Notes: generated by a model not told the origin, from the letters alone. Shown: positions 1 to 8,898, counted from the stretch's first letter. The stretch is DNA of 18,139 nucleotides from Balneolales bacterium (GCA_007127695.1 SKYW01000031.1:1-18139), one strand, 5' to 3'. Program-made: numbers and translations.

Positions 1-576
1 ATGGAACAGATCCCTGGCAGCATAGTAGTCACCACGATTGTATAGTATGGAACCCTTGTTCAGCATCAGTGAAACCCGTTGCTCATCAGTAAGATGGACA
101 AGCTCAATTTCCTGAAGCATTCCAATGGCTTCATCATACTTTTCCAGTGATGCCATGTTGATTGCCCGTTGAACCTGGTAATCAAAAACGGCTGCCGGCA
201 AGGTTGTGGAACGGTATGTGTCAAGTTCAATCTCAGACATTGGTTCGCGCTCGAACAGATACCCCGACCCGAACAAATAGACGGTCGAGAGCAAACCTAA
301 CGTAATGATGAACATGGCAGCAATCCGGCTCCAGGTACCCTGAAATCCGTATAGGACAAAAACATTGGATTTCTTGCCTTTTTTCTCTGACGAAACAGAA
401 CCCTTCTTTTGCTGAGCTGCAATAGCCTTCAGATTTACAGAATTGATCAGATAATCAATGTGCTCTGGACTCTCAATCATTTTTTCCCATAGCAAATCAA
501 TTTCCTGATCCGATAAATCACCGGCTCGGTATGCATCCAGCTTTTGTTGGATATTATTGATTTCTTCTTTATTCAC
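1..576 (-). CDS. Membrane-anchored TPR-like protein, possible anti-sigma-type regulator (partial)
   Basis: Open on the minus strand from a GTG at 576-574 to the window edge, giving 192 residues with the C-terminus missing. The GTG start is chosen because AGGAG lies 7 nt upstream and no ATG fits as well. Residues 12-45 (LDAYRAGDLSDQEIDLLWEK and onward) resemble the short N-terminal segment of many anti-sigma factors. A Lys-rich stretch at 57-69 precedes one hydrophobic segment at about 84-103, and residues 130-192 look like paired helices of the TPR type. This suggests a cytoplasmic N-terminus with a periplasmic repeat domain. It lies 32 nt behind the response regulator gene on the same strand, so co-transcription is likely. 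No sigma factor gene is visible, so the anti-sigma idea is only an analogy. The ORF is certain; the function is not. Confidence 0.8.
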   Translation of the reverse strand, partial: MNKEEINNIQQKLDAYRAGDLSDQEIDLLWEKMIESPEHIDYLINSVNLKAIAAQQKKGSVSSEKKGKKSNVFVLYGFQGTWSRIAAMFIITLGLLSTVYLFGSGYLFEREPMSEIELDTYRSTTLPAAVFDYQVQRAINMASLEKYDEAIGMLQEIELVHLTDEQRVSLMLNKGSILYNRGDYYAARDLFH

Positions 577-583
577 ACGTTTT

Positions 584-588
584 CTCCT
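584..588 (-). promoter_or_regulatory. Shine-Dalgarno site deciding a GTG start
   Basis: AGGAG on the minus strand, 7 nt before the GTG at 576. It sits in the 32-nt gap after the response regulator stop codon and is the main reason for accepting a non-ATG start for the downstream gene. Confidence 0.7.
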
Positions 589-608
589 AAGTGTTAACCC
601 CGTTTATA

Positions 609-1214
609 CTACCTGTGACACATGACCTGATCCATCGCATTTATCAGATCATTTTTCATGAATGGCTTCAGCAGAAACGCATCCATGCCCGCATCCATGC
701 ATTCCTTGCGTACTTCAGAGTCAGCATTTGCGGTTGCAGCGATTATTGGTACATCAGCATAGTATTTCATGTCGCGAATGATACGTGTAGTCTCGATCCC
801 ATTGAGACCATTCCCCAAATTGATATCCGTGATAATGAGGTCATATACCGTGTTGGATGTGCAGTTCAAAGCCTCGATGCCATTGGCAGCCGGCTGGATA
901 TCAACGTATTGCTTTAGAAACTTCTGAACAAGAAAACGAACCTGCTCGTCATCTTCGATATGGAGAACCTTGTATTTGTGTTCTGATTTCCCGACGGATT
1001 TCAGTGTGCTTCCATTTGTCTGGTGCTCGGTTTTTACACCGTTACCATTCTCAAGGTTAACCAGTCTCAGATTTGAACTGCTCTTGCCTGAATTGATTCT
1101 ATACTCTTCTCTCCTGATTTCGTGTCCTAACAGCGAGGACGGTATTGAGAGCTGAGTGCTTCTGGGAAAAAACTCAACCCGGGAAGCTATTGTAGTTGGG
1201 GAATACATATCCAT
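609..1214 (-). CDS. Single-domain response regulator (CheY-like REC)
   Basis: 201 residues. The first 80 or so are polar and low in recognisable structure. The rest is one receiver domain. The acidic pocket is E87-D88-D89 (HIEDDE), the phospho-acceptor is D130 (LIITDINLG), the switch threonine is T161 (AATANA), and the conserved lysine is K183 (LLKPF). No DNA-binding or enzymatic output domain follows, so it probably acts by protein-protein contact in a phosphorelay, as Spo0F- or CheY-type proteins do. Its histidine kinase is not in the window. The start at 1214 has no good ribosome site; a start nearer residue 80 would still leave the REC domain intact, so the N-terminal extension is uncertain. 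It is followed at 32 nt by the membrane TPR-like gene, which may be functionally linked. Confidence 0.9.
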   Translation of the reverse strand: MDMYSPTTIASRVEFFPRSTQLSIPSSLLGHEIRREEYRINSGKSSSNLRLVNLENGNGVKTEHQTNGSTLKSVGKSEHKYKVLHIEDDEQVRFLVQKFLKQYVDIQPAANGIEALNCTSNTVYDLIITDINLGNGLNGIETTRIIRDMKYYADVPIIAATANADSEVRKECMDAGMDAFLLKPFMKNDLINAMDQVMCHR

Positions 1215-1308
1215 TGGTTTCTAAACTCTTTTGTTAAAAGCATCTATATCATTTGCTTATCTATAGGAGATAGTCCAACCGGATTTGTTACAAAAAAAAG
1301 TGTTTTTT

Positions 1309-2328
1309 TTACTGCAATCCCAGACCCGGCAGATCCCTCAACCGAATATGTCCCTGAGGAAGAATTTCAAGCCCTTCCATCGGGTTTTCTTTCAGCAGCA
1401 AATGTCCGTCTACATCAGCGTAGTCGGCCCACAGCCCAACAAGTGCCGAAGCGGTATCAGCTATCACGGATTCAATCATGCATCCAACCATGACCTGCAA
1501 ACCAATCTTTCGAGCCTGATGTACGATCTTAAGTGAAGTGCTGATTGCTCCTGTTTTCATCAGTTTTATATTGATGCCATGAAACTGGCTGGACAGTTCC
1601 TGAAGCGACTCCTTGCCAGTAATGCTCTCATCCGCCATCAGTGGGATGGTGGATTTTAACCGGACCTCTTTCATCTCCCTGACACATTCGGCCGGCATCG
1701 GCTGTTCAATAACAAATACATTCCTCTTATCCAGGAAACGGATCATATCAAGTGCCTGGTCTACGGTCTTCCACCCTTCATTTGCATCCACAAGAATAGG
1801 CTTGTCGGTCAGCTCGCGTATGGCCTCAATAATATCTTTGTCATATTCCGTCCCCAATTTGATCTTAAGCAGTGGATATGGACCTGCCTCCTCTACTTTC
1901 TCTTTCATAACTTCTGGCTTGTCAATACCAAAGGTATATGTTGTTCTTGGACCCGTTCGCCCCGGGGCCTGTAGCAGTTTGTAAAGCGGGATGTTGAGCT
2001 TTTTCCCAATCCAGTCGTATAGCGCCATTTCGAGTCCGGCCTTGGCGGCAAACTCGCCATCACCATGCTGCCCCATTTTTTCAACAAGCAGTGAAATATC
2101 AAATGGATTTTCTGTTTCATATGAACCGAAACTGTCCAGGAAGCTCATGGCTGACTCCTGGGTCTCATTGTACCGGTGGTTTGGCGCAGCTTCCCCGATA
2201 CCTGTAATGCCCTGGCAATGAATTTTGACAAGTACATTGTTGACTTCATCCCTTGATCCCCTGGATATGGTAAATCGTCTTTTCAGAGGCAGATCAAGAG
2301 GCAGGATTTGTATTTGAAATGTATTCAT
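1309..2328 (-). CDS. Dipeptide epimerase (L-Ala-D/L-Glu epimerase type, enolase superfamily)
   Basis: 339 residues, a usual length for the family. It should interconvert L-Ala-D-Glu and L-Ala-L-Glu or related dipeptides in the cytoplasm, a step in recycling murein peptides. The N-terminal capping domain covers about 1-125 and the barrel about 126-330. The KxK catalytic pair is K155/K157 (LLKIKLG). Metal ligands are D181 (VDANEGW), E208 (IEQPM) and D233 (ADES). The opposing acid/base lysine is probably K255 (NIKLMK). D305-V306-D307 matches the DxD motif that in characterised Ala-Glu epimerases binds the substrate ammonium group, which favours dipeptide epimerase over muconate cycloisomerase or o-succinylbenzoate synthase. 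Exact dipeptide preference cannot be read from sequence. No murein-recycling neighbour is present. Transcription probably starts from the promoter at 2369-2399. Confidence 0.92.
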   Translation of the reverse strand: MNTFQIQILPLDLPLKRRFTISRGSRDEVNNVLVKIHCQGITGIGEAAPNHRYNETQESAMSFLDSFGSYETENPFDISLLVEKMGQHGDGEFAAKAGLEMALYDWIGKKLNIPLYKLLQAPGRTGPRTTYTFGIDKPEVMKEKVEEAGPYPLLKIKLGTEYDKDIIEAIRELTDKPILVDANEGWKTVDQALDMIRFLDKRNVFVIEQPMPAECVREMKEVRLKSTIPLMADESITGKESLQELSSQFHGINIKLMKTGAISTSLKIVHQARKIGLQVMVGCMIESVIADTASALVGLWADYADVDGHLLLKENPMEGLEILPQGHIRLRDLPGLGLQ

Positions 2329-2368
2329 GATTTCTATTGGCAGGATTAAATAATTTTTGTGAATGATA

Positions 2369-2399
2369 CAAACATATACAGCCGTTTTTCTAAATACAA
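2369..2399 (-). promoter_or_regulatory. Candidate Bacteroidetes-type promoter for the epimerase gene
   Basis: On the minus strand TTG (2399-2397) is followed after 20 nt by TATGTTTG (2376-2369), an exact match to the TAnnTTTG minus-7 element known from Bacteroidetes. The start codon at 2328 lies about 40 nt downstream. The call rests on pattern alone. Confidence 0.45.
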
Positions 2400-2433
2400 G
2401 AATTTACCTTGAGTATTTTTTCCTTTAGTTATA

Positions 2434-2462
2434 TTGAAAATTGTATTTGATTTATGTATATT
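2434..2462 (+). promoter_or_regulatory. Promoter of the 49-residue gene
   Basis: TTGAAA (2434-2439) and TATATT (2457-2462) are separated by 17 nt, each matching the sigma-70 consensus at five of six positions. The same bases also read as TTG-N20-TATATTTA, close to the Bacteroidetes pattern. The predicted start near 2469 gives a leader of about 70 nt. That leader contains a near-perfect 8-bp stem between 2464-2471 and 2490-2497. Confidence 0.6.
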
Positions 2463-2527
2463 TAGCCTAAGCTAAGAAAAAACTATTTCCTTCGGCTATT
2501 TATTAGAAACCCCAATTATTAAACCAC

Positions 2528-2534
2528 AAGGAGG
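2528..2534 (+). promoter_or_regulatory. Strong Shine-Dalgarno AAGGAGG
   Basis: Exact AAGGAGG, 5 nt before the ATG at 2540. It stands out because most genes in this window have weak or no Shine-Dalgarno, and it is the main argument that the short ORF behind it is translated. Confidence 0.75.
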
Positions 2535-2539
2535 TCGTT

Positions 2540-2689
2540 ATGAAAAGTGTATCCACTAATCGGACCAGACTCTATGAGCAATTTCATTCATTCGACAAGT
2601 ATCACAGCGGTTGGTATCACCAAATGCATGAAATGATCCGGACTTTCATACGAAGGATTATGCCCTCCCGCAGGAGAACTGCATACTAG
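2540..2689 (+). CDS. Small basic protein of unknown function, 49 residues
   Basis: I do not recognise this protein. It runs from an ATG with an AAGGAGG ribosome site to a TAG stop. There are ten Lys/Arg and four His against three acidic residues. Five of the last fifteen residues are Arg and end near a PSRRR motif. Four tyrosines and one tryptophan lie in a His/Tyr-rich middle (residues 21-30). Residues 26-41 could form an amphipathic helix. There is no signal peptide, transmembrane segment or Cys pair. The gene is flanked by its own promoter (2434-2462) and terminator (2711-2748), and is divergent from the epimerase and convergent with nrdJ. Nucleic acid or membrane-surface binding would suit the charge, but that is a guess. 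Alternatively the transcript is a regulatory RNA and the ORF secondary; the strong ribosome site argues against this. Confidence 0.7.
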   Translation: MKSVSTNRTRLYEQFHSFDKYHSGWYHQMHEMIRTFIRRIMPSRRRTAY

Positions 2690-2710
2690 ATCCATTTAAA
2701 AAAATATTTA

Positions 2711-2748
2711 AAAGCCGTACCCACCATTGGCGGATACGGCTTTTTTTT
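2711..2748 (+). terminator. Rho-independent terminator, probably bidirectional
   Basis: The stem AAAGCCGTA (2711-2719) pairs with TACGGCTTT (2735-2743), with a small inner CC/GG helix, followed by eight T (2741-2748). It closes the small plus-strand gene, whose stop lies 21 nt upstream. Read from the minus strand it lies just after the nrdJ stop and is followed by a T-rich run, so it may also end nrdJ. Confidence 0.85.
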
Positions 2749-2772
2749 CAAATAATCAGCTTTACCTGCCTG

Positions 2773-5700
2773 TCAGGAACAACCGGTTGTTGACCCGCAG
2801 GTAGTGCATTTCAGGCATGTACCGTTGCGAACCATGGTCATGCTTCCGCAATCCGGACACATATCACCTGTAAAGCCCATCTCTCTGGCCCTGTTCATCT
2901 GTTGCGAGCGGTGTTGACCGGTGGTTCTCTTTGATGATTCCCCACTTTCTGCTGAGACTTTTTCCGTTTGAGGGGATGAATCCGCAACATTGGAGCTTTC
3001 GTCAGTGGAGGTGCTGTCAGGAATTTTTACCTGACCTGCTGCAAAGGTGGCCATGTCCTGACCTTTCGTTTTATCGCTTGTCGATTGGGAGTCCGACTCC
3101 TTGCCTTCCGGATTTTCCAAATCTTCCGGGCGCAGCGACCTCTTGTAGATGTCTTCCGGACCAACGTGGGCCAAATCCTCACGTTCCAGATACGTTACCG
3201 CCAGTTCACGGAAGATATAATCTATGACGGATGTGGTCATCTTAATATGCGGATTGCCAATCACTGTCCCGCTGGGTTCAAATTTCGTGAATACAAATGC
3301 ATCCACATACTCCTCAAGCGGCACCCCGTGCTGCAAACCCAGTGAGATTGCAATGGCAAAACAGTTCATCAGGCTGCGGAAAGCCGCGCCTTCGCGGTGC
3401 ATATCGATAAAAATTTCACCGATCTGGCCATTTTGATACTCGCCGGTCCGCAGATAGACCGACTGACCCCCGATTTTGCACTTCTGGGTATAACCACCTC
3501 TTCGGTGTGGCAACCGTTTACGGCCGGTAACATACTTGTGGATGATCCTTTCAGCAGTTTTTACAACTTCATCCTGAACCTGCATCATCTCCGGATGTGA
3601 ATCGGCTTCCTCGGTCTCTTCCTCAAGCTCATCCATGATATCTGCCATGGAATTGAGTGGCTGGCTCAGCTTGGATCCATCCCGGTACAGTGCATTGGCC
3701 TTGAGCATTTTTTCCCAGGAAAGCTGATAAGCTTGCTGTATGTCCTCAACCGTTGCCTCATTCGGGAGATTGATGGTTTTTGAAATGGCGCCGGAGATAA
3801 ACGGTTGTGCGGCGGCCATCATGTTGATATGTCCTTCAGCGGTGATATAGCGTGTGCCTGTCCGGCCACATTTGTTCGCACAGTCAAATATCGGCAGATG
3901 TTCTTCTTTCAGATGAGGCGCACCTTCGACCGTCATGGTGCCGCAGACATAGTCGTTGGCCTGTTCGATCTGTTTGCGGGTGAACCCGAGAAAGCGCAGC
4001 ATATCGAAACCAGGGTCCGAGAGCTGTTCATCGGAAATTCCAAGGACTTCCTTGCAGAAATCCTCACCGAGCGTCCAGTGGTTAAAAGCGAATTTGATGT
4101 CGAAGCTGCCGGGAAGGGCCTGCTCCACGGCCCGTATTTTTTCATCGGTAAAGCCGGCATCACCGAGATTTTTGTGCGTAATGGAGGGGCATCCTTCCAG
4201 TGTTCCGCTGCCTTTTGCGTAAAATACGATATCCTGGATTTCCTGTTTGCTGTAGCCCAGTTTTCTGAGTGCCTGCGGCACACTTTGATTGATGATCTTG
4301 AAGTAACCGCCACCGGCAAGTTTCTTGAATTTCACAAGTGCAAAATCTGGCTCTATTCCGGTGGTGTCGCAGTCCATAACCAGACCAATCGTCCCGGTAG
4401 GTGCAATTACAGTTACCTGCGCATTCCGATAACCATGTTTTTCACCAAGCTCAAGTGCCCGGTCGGCATCCTGCTGAGCTGCCTTGAGCAGGTAATCGGG
4501 GCAGTAGCGTCCGTCGATTCCTACAGGTTTGATCGTAAGAGTTTCGTATTCGGAATCGTCAACGTTGTAGGCGGCGCGCCTGTGGTTGCGCATGACGCGA
4601 AGCATATGCTCCCGGTTTTTTTCATACCCCGGGAAGGTCCCGATCTCAGAAGCCATTTCAGCACTGGTGGCATAGGATGTCATGTGCATGATGGACGTGA
4701 GTGCCCCACAGATGGCCATTGCTTCCTTGCTGTCGTAGGGAATGCCGTTGACCATGAGCAGCGAGCCGATGTTTGCATATCCAAGGCCAAGTGTGCGGAA
4801 TTTGTAAGAGAGCTCGGCGATCCGTTTCGATGGAAACTGTGCCATGAGCACAGATATCTCAAGCACAATGGTCCAAAGCCGGGTGGCGTAGCGGTAATCC
4901 TCCACCTGGAATTGCTGCAACTCCTCATCGTAAAATTTCATGAGGTTCATCGATGCGAGGTTGCATGCGGTGTCATCGAGAAACATGTATTCCGAGCAGG
5001 GATTGCTTGCCTTGATAGGCCCATCCTCCGGACAGGTATGCCATTCGTTGATGGTGTCGTGATATTGGGTGCCGGGATCGGCGCAGGCCCATGCGGCATA
5101 GGAAATCTGATCCCACAGTTCCCGGGATTGGAGAACCTTGAGCGGTTCGGGCTCACGTCCCTCCTTCTCAGCCTGGCGCAATTCAATGCGGCCATACAGT
5201 TTCCACTCTCCGTCGGTTTCCAGGGACTGCATGAAGGCATTCGGGATACGGATCGAGTTGTTGGAATTCTGTCCGCTTACCGTGTTGTAGGCCTCTGAGT
5301 TCCAGTCCGTATTATAGGTTTCGAAAGCGATATCCTTGAATCCCTGTGCGGCAAGCTGGATCACACGCTCGATGTAATTTGCCGGCACCTGGTCCCGACG
5401 CGCTTCCTTGATCGCGCTTCGGAGTTTTTTGTTCTTTTTGGGATCCCGGCTGATCTTTCCGTTGTACTGGCGACCTTCAATCTCAACAGGTTCATGGCAA
5501 AGCCGGATAATGGAGCACAAGTGCTTTTCACAGATCCTGGAACCCACCACAATGGCGGCTACTTTCTGCTCTTCCTTCACTTTCCAGTTGATGTACTCCT
5601 CGATGTCGGGGTGGTCCAGATCCAGCGTGACCATTTTTGCGGCGCGACGTGTGGTGCCTCCTGACTTGATGGCTCCTGCGGCCCTGTCGCCGATTTTAAG

Positions 5701-6474
5701 GAAGCTCATGAGACCGGAAGATTTACCTCCGCCGCTAAGCCCTTCGTTGTCGCCGCGGATGTCAGAGAAATTGGTGCCGGTTCCCGAACCATATTTGAAC
5801 AGCCGCGCTTCCCTTGTCCACAGATCCATGATCCCGCCGTCATTGACCAGATCGTCGTTCACACTCTGGATAAAGCAGGCATGCGGCTGCGGATGGCTGT
5901 AGGCGTCTTTGGACTTGTGGATTTTTCCGTTTGCGGGATCGGCAAAATAGTGTCCCTGGGCCGGTCCGTTGATGCCGTATGCCCAGTGGAGGCCCGTGTT
6001 GAACCACTGCGGACTGTTGGGCGCAGCCATCTGAAGGGCAAGCATGCGGCACATTTCACCAAAAAACGTTTTGGCGTCTCTTTCTGTGTTGAAGTAGCTG
6101 TGCTTCCAGCCCCAGTAAGTCCATGCGCCGGCCATGCGGTCAAAAACCTGCCGGCAGTCCGTCTCCGGACCGTAACGATCCGCCTGGTCCATTTTCTGCA
6201 GCGCTGCCGTGTCCGCCTCCGATCGCTGAAGCCATTCCGGTACACCCTTTTCACGGATTTTTTTCAGCCGGGCCGGCACACCCGCTTTGCGGAAGTACTT
6301 CTGGGCAATGATATCCGTGGCTACCTGAGACCAGCTTGACGGCACCAACACATTTTCCAGCAGGAATACCAGCGAACCGTCGGGGTTTCTAATTTCTGAT
6401 TTCCTGGATTCAAATTGGATTCCCTCGTATGGCTTGTCGGGATTCGCTTTACTAAAGTGTGGTGTAATCTTCAT
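2773..6474 (-). CDS. nrdJ: Vitamin B12-dependent (class II) ribonucleotide reductase
   Basis: 1233 residues. It reduces ribonucleotides to deoxyribonucleotides using adenosylcobalamin to generate a thiyl radical, in the cytoplasm. The catalytic set is C200 (HACFIQ) and C504 ([11 protein letters not shown]) as the redox pair, and N491-P-C493-S-E495 as the N-x-C-x-E radical site. PTGTIG and [10 protein letters not shown] loops of the barrel are present. A Ser/Asp-rich linker at about 1120-1195 leads to a Cys-rich tail: CPDC at 1206-1209, CLKC at 1220-1223, C1226 and C1232. This tail probably shuttles electrons to the active site and may bind zinc. No intein or frameshift is seen. No ATP-cone is obvious at the N-terminus. 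Its upstream region carries two DnaA boxes, and the preceding gene is a riboswitch-controlled B12 receptor, which suits a B12-dependent enzyme. Confidence 0.97.
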   Translation of the reverse strand: MKITPHFSKANPDKPYEGIQFESRKSEIRNPDGSLVFLLENVLVPSSWSQVATDIIAQKYFRKAGVPARLKKIREKGVPEWLQRSEADTAALQKMDQADRYGPETDCRQVFDRMAGAWTYWGWKHSYFNTERDAKTFFGEMCRMLALQMAAPNSPQWFNTGLHWAYGINGPAQGHYFADPANGKIHKSKDAYSHPQPHACFIQSVNDDLVNDGGIMDLWTREARLFKYGSGTGTNFSDIRGDNEGLSGGGKSSGLMSFLKIGDRAAGAIKSGGTTRRAAKMVTLDLDHPDIEEYINWKVKEEQKVAAIVVGSRICEKHLCSIIRLCHEPVEIEGRQYNGKISRDPKKNKKLRSAIKEARRDQVPANYIERVIQLAAQGFKDIAFETYNTDWNSEAYNTVSGQNSNNSIRIPNAFMQSLETDGEWKLYGRIELRQAEKEGREPEPLKVLQSRELWDQISYAAWACADPGTQYHDTINEWHTCPEDGPIKASNPCSEYMFLDDTACNLASMNLMKFYDEELQQFQVEDYRYATRLWTIVLEISVLMAQFPSKRIAELSYKFRTLGLGYANIGSLLMVNGIPYDSKEAMAICGALTSIMHMTSYATSAEMASEIGTFPGYEKNREHMLRVMRNHRRAAYNVDDSEYETLTIKPVGIDGRYCPDYLLKAAQQDADRALELGEKHGYRNAQVTVIAPTGTIGLVMDCDTTGIEPDFALVKFKKLAGGGYFKIINQSVPQALRKLGYSKQEIQDIVFYAKGSGTLEGCPSITHKNLGDAGFTDEKIRAVEQALPGSFDIKFAFNHWTLGEDFCKEVLGISDEQLSDPGFDMLRFLGFTRKQIEQANDYVCGTMTVEGAPHLKEEHLPIFDCANKCGRTGTRYITAEGHINMMAAAQPFISGAISKTINLPNEATVEDIQQAYQLSWEKMLKANALYRDGSKLSQPLNSMADIMDELEEETEEADSHPEMMQVQDEVVKTAERIIHKYVTGRKRLPHRRGGYTQKCKIGGQSVYLRTGEYQNGQIGEIFIDMHREGAAFRSLMNCFAIAISLGLQHGVPLEEYVDAFVFTKFEPSGTVIGNPHIKMTTSVIDYIFRELAVTYLEREDLAHVGPEDIYKRSLRPEDLENPEGKESDSQSTSDKTKGQDMATFAAGQVKIPDSTSTDESSNVADSSPQTEKVSAESGESSKRTTGQHRSQQMNRAREMGFTGDMCPDCGSMTMVRNGTCLKCTTCGSTTGCS

Positions 6475-6588
6475 AGTGCTTGGACGAATGTTGTTTGGTT
6501 CGGATGTTCTGGTTTTTCAGGTAATTGTACTACGGAAGAGACCCCGTTTTGATGTCGCGAAATTGCCTCTTCAAGTTTCTTTTCTGCA

Positions 6589-6597
6589 TGTGGATAA
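6589..6597 (-). promoter_or_regulatory. DnaA box (nrdJ-proximal)
   Basis: TTATCCACA on the minus strand, an exact match to the consensus DnaA box. It lies 115 bp before the nrdJ start codon and overlaps the GTGGAT-A-ATCCAC palindrome at 6590-6602. Confidence 0.6.
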
Positions 6598-6742
6598 TCC
6601 ACTGTTCAGTTCTCGGAGATAACAAAGATAATGCATGACCCATTACAAAAAAGGTCAACTTTCCCACATCTTTTCAACAGAAAACAACAGCTTATCATAA
6701 CAACTGCCCGCACTGTCTATATTCAAGGGTATGTGAAAAACT

Positions 6743-6751
6743 TGTGGATAA
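6743..6751 (-). promoter_or_regulatory. DnaA box (nrdJ-distal)
   Basis: A second exact TTATCCACA on the minus strand, same orientation as the first, 154 bp away. Paired DnaA boxes upstream of a reductase gene recall the nrdAB promoter of E. coli, where DnaA regulates transcription. Confidence 0.6.
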
Positions 6752-6809
6752 CTACCGCCACATCTTGACGTCTTTACTGACAGAAAGAACGGTATATATG
6801 TGCTGATTG

Positions 6810-8849
6810 TCACCGGAGCGACATGGTCAGGGAAGCCCGGTAGTGCCGGGGGGCCACCGGGTAGCCGGAAATAAGCTCGTAATTTTGATCGGTCAGATTC
6901 CGGATCCCGATGGATCCCCGAAGTGTTGCCGATCGCAGATGCAGCTCCCAACCGCTGTCAATGTCCAATCTCGTGTATGCAGGCAGGGGATCCAGCGGCG
7001 AAGAATGGTCCATGGTGGTAAACCGTTCACCGATGTTCTGGATGGTCAGCCTGCTCCAGAGCCGTGACCTGAAATCGACCTGAAGGACTCCCTTGTGGAC
7101 CCAGTCGGGGACATACACCATCTGGCGGCCAACGCTGCCGTCGCCGGGAAAGCGTTCCTGTCGTATGGATGCATCCGTCCGGGTCAGCATGTAGTGCACA
7201 TCCAGCCGGAATAACCCCAGCGGCCGGGAAGCGCGAATGGAGAACTCGACGCCCTGTGAACGGAGTTTTTCCACATTTTCCGGAGCAAACATACCGTCCT
7301 CCCCTGCTATCCACCGGATTCCGTTTTCAAAGTCATGGCGGAAAAGCGTGACACTGGTGGTGAGCGCACTTCCCGATCTGTCTGAATGCATGCGTTCCGG
7401 GGCGTCAGACCCACTGCTTTGGGCAGTGTTTCGGATGCTTCTTCGGTCCCCGCCATCGCCGCCGATTGACAGCGTTGCTCCCGTCTCGTAGGTATAAACC
7501 GTTTCGGGCATCAGTTCGGGATTTCCAAACGGCTGCCAGTACAAGTCATTGTATGTGGGATTGTTCCTGTTCCGGCCGGCCATGGCCCGAAGCATCACAT
7601 ACCTTGTAGCCGGATGAAAAGTCAAGCCAAGTGCGGGATTTAGTGCATCATCGAAGCGGGAATGCCATTCCCATTCCACGGATGGATACAAAACCAGCGT
7701 GTACGCAGCTTGCCAGGCATGATTCCACCGCACGGACAGGCCCTGTTGCTGTTTTTTTTCCGGATACGTGCTGGCATCGATGGACTGGACGGCCAACTGC
7801 GCGGCAATATGGCTTTCGTGTTGCCGGGACCAGACATGGCGTATAGCGGGTTGCATCAAATACATTCGCACCGTGCTGGCATTGGCGGGATCGGTAAATG
7901 CATCTTCATAATCCAAGTTGTAGGAATACCAGCCTGCCGTGGCGGTAATCCAGGTGCGATCCCATCCATCATAGCCGCTCTGCAAAAGAATGCGCGCCGA
8001 GCGATCATCCTGGCGGGCTGGAGAGGGAAAGAAAACCGATCCCGGCAGGTCATTGGCCGTATCATCCAGCCAGAGCAGGGATCTGAAATGCCAATCGTTC
8101 CGGCGGTATGAGCCGTGAGCCAGCACATGGGTGGATTCCTTGCGATTGTTATCCCTTGCAAGAGTTTCCTGCCGGGCAGGATCCGGATTATTGTATGGAA
8201 AATCAAAATCTCCGCTTTGGCGAAAGGTTCTGATCCCTCCGTCAAATGAGCCCTTGCGCAGCGAAGCTCCCAGCCCCGTTTGCGTGAAACCGTAACTTCC
8301 GACAGACTGGGTAAGGAAAAACCGTTCCGGATGCGTTCGGGTCCGCAGCGACAGCATGCCGCCGATTCCTCCGGACCCACTCATGGCCGCCGGATTTCCG
8401 GAGGAGGATGAGATGCCGTCCAGCAGTCCGGCCGGAACCAGTGAGAGGTCGAACATGCCCAGCATGGGATGGTTCAGCGGCATTTCTTCCCAAACAATGC
8501 GGGTATGGACGGGGGAGAATCCACGCTGTGAAACCAGCGCCATGTTACCCTCTCCATAATCCCGGATTATGGAGAACGTGTTGCCGGACAAATGGTAGGC
8601 TGCCGACTCATACGGCAGTTTCCGCAGTAGCTGTGAATCAATGTTCTGGATCCAGACCGGCTGGAGATGATCCGGGACCTGGATGCGTGTGCCAATGACG
8701 CGCACCTCCTCCAGGTAGAGTGTGTCGATGGGTTCGGACGGGTCAGGGTCAGATGCGTTCACAAGCGGTGAGAACAGGATGCACACGGCAAATAGCGATA
8801 TGGCGGTCAAGCGCCTCCCGTAAAAACGGGTATTCCTGGAATGGTTCAT
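6810..8849 (-). CDS. btuB: TonB-dependent cobalamin receptor, BtuB-like
   Basis: 679 residues, a normal receptor length. The signal peptide spans 1-32 with likely cleavage after VNA. A possible TonB box lies at 43-52 (TLYLEEVRVI). The plug covers about 60-170 with the usual SQRGF and GIGGMLSLRT elements. A 22-strand type barrel follows, with a polar insertion at about 480-505. Unlike the other receptor in this window it has no carboxypeptidase-like N-terminal domain. The last residues are LTMSLR, so the terminal aromatic residue usual for outer-membrane barrels is missing. Substrate assignment rests on the cobalamin riboswitch directly upstream and on nrdJ downstream; the protein alone would only say TonB-dependent receptor. 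The start at 8849 has GGCAGG 10 nt and AAAGG 2 nt upstream. Confidence 0.88.
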   Translation of the reverse strand: MNHSRNTRFYGRRLTAISLFAVCILFSPLVNASDPDPSEPIDTLYLEEVRVIGTRIQVPDHLQPVWIQNIDSQLLRKLPYESAAYHLSGNTFSIIRDYGEGNMALVSQRGFSPVHTRIVWEEMPLNHPMLGMFDLSLVPAGLLDGISSSSGNPAAMSGSGGIGGMLSLRTRTHPERFFLTQSVGSYGFTQTGLGASLRKGSFDGGIRTFRQSGDFDFPYNNPDPARQETLARDNNRKESTHVLAHGSYRRNDWHFRSLLWLDDTANDLPGSVFFPSPARQDDRSARILLQSGYDGWDRTWITATAGWYSYNLDYEDAFTDPANASTVRMYLMQPAIRHVWSRQHESHIAAQLAVQSIDASTYPEKKQQQGLSVRWNHAWQAAYTLVLYPSVEWEWHSRFDDALNPALGLTFHPATRYVMLRAMAGRNRNNPTYNDLYWQPFGNPELMPETVYTYETGATLSIGGDGGDRRSIRNTAQSSGSDAPERMHSDRSGSALTTSVTLFRHDFENGIRWIAGEDGMFAPENVEKLRSQGVEFSIRASRPLGLFRLDVHYMLTRTDASIRQERFPGDGSVGRQMVYVPDWVHKGVLQVDFRSRLWSRLTIQNIGERFTTMDHSSPLDPLPAYTRLDIDSGWELHLRSATLRGSIGIRNLTDQNYELISGYPVAPRHYRASLTMSLR

Positions 8850-8898
8850 ACCTTTGGTGCCTGCCGTTGCTTTTATTCCCGAAAGCGTTGGCGTTCGA
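8850..8898 (-). promoter_or_regulatory. Riboswitch expression platform (translational type proposed)
   Basis: Between the aptamer and the btuB start codon there is no terminator with a T-run. Instead CGGCAGG (8866-8860) is exactly complementary to CCTGCCG (8909-8903) at the 3' end of the B12 box. CGGCAGG carries the AGG that sits 10 nt before the ATG. Pairing would compete with the aptamer fold and hide the ribosome site, so control at translation is the simplest reading. The pairing is seen; its role is inferred. Confidence 0.5.

Larger units (their letters stand above)
6475..6809 (-). other. 335-bp control region between btuB and nrdJ
   Basis: No credible gene lies here. It holds two exact DnaA boxes (6589-6597 and 6743-6751). 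The first overlaps a 13-bp palindrome, GTGGAT-A-ATCCAC (6590-6602). There is an isolated TATCTTTG minus-7-like element on the minus strand (6630-6623) with no good partner at the usual spacing. A 9-bp direct repeat CCACATCTT occurs at 6664-6672 and 6758-6766. I see no clear terminator for btuB and no NrdR-box pair. The length and content fit a regulated promoter for nrdJ, though read-through from btuB remains possible. Confidence 0.6.

Noticed and set aside
1292..1310. A8-GTG-T8 palindrome after the epimerase gene as a terminator
   Set aside because: The stem is A:T only and partly inside the stop codon, with no further T-run; too weak to call.
3805..5298. 497-codon plus-strand ORF opposite nrdJ
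   Set aside because: It lies wholly antisense to a clearly conserved reductase, shows no recognisable domain, and is explained by codon bias in nrdJ leaving the opposite frame free of stops.
2773..6474. Intein or frameshift explaining the 1233-residue reductase
   Set aside because: No intein splice motifs or homing endonuclease signatures; the extra length lies in the polar C-terminal linker and Cys tail seen in this subgroup.
6589..6751. Replication origin based on DnaA boxes
   Set aside because: Only two boxes, no AT-rich unwinding element or cluster, and no dnaA/dnaN nearby. A regulatory role at nrdJ is simpler.
6475..6809. A second cobalamin riboswitch or NrdR boxes directly before nrdJ
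   Set aside because: I looked for the B12 box and aptamer core and for paired NrdR-like palindromes; neither is present in this interval.
6655..6951. 98-codon minus-strand ORF spanning the btuB end
   Set aside because: Out of frame with btuB over half its length, no ribosome site, no recognisable content.
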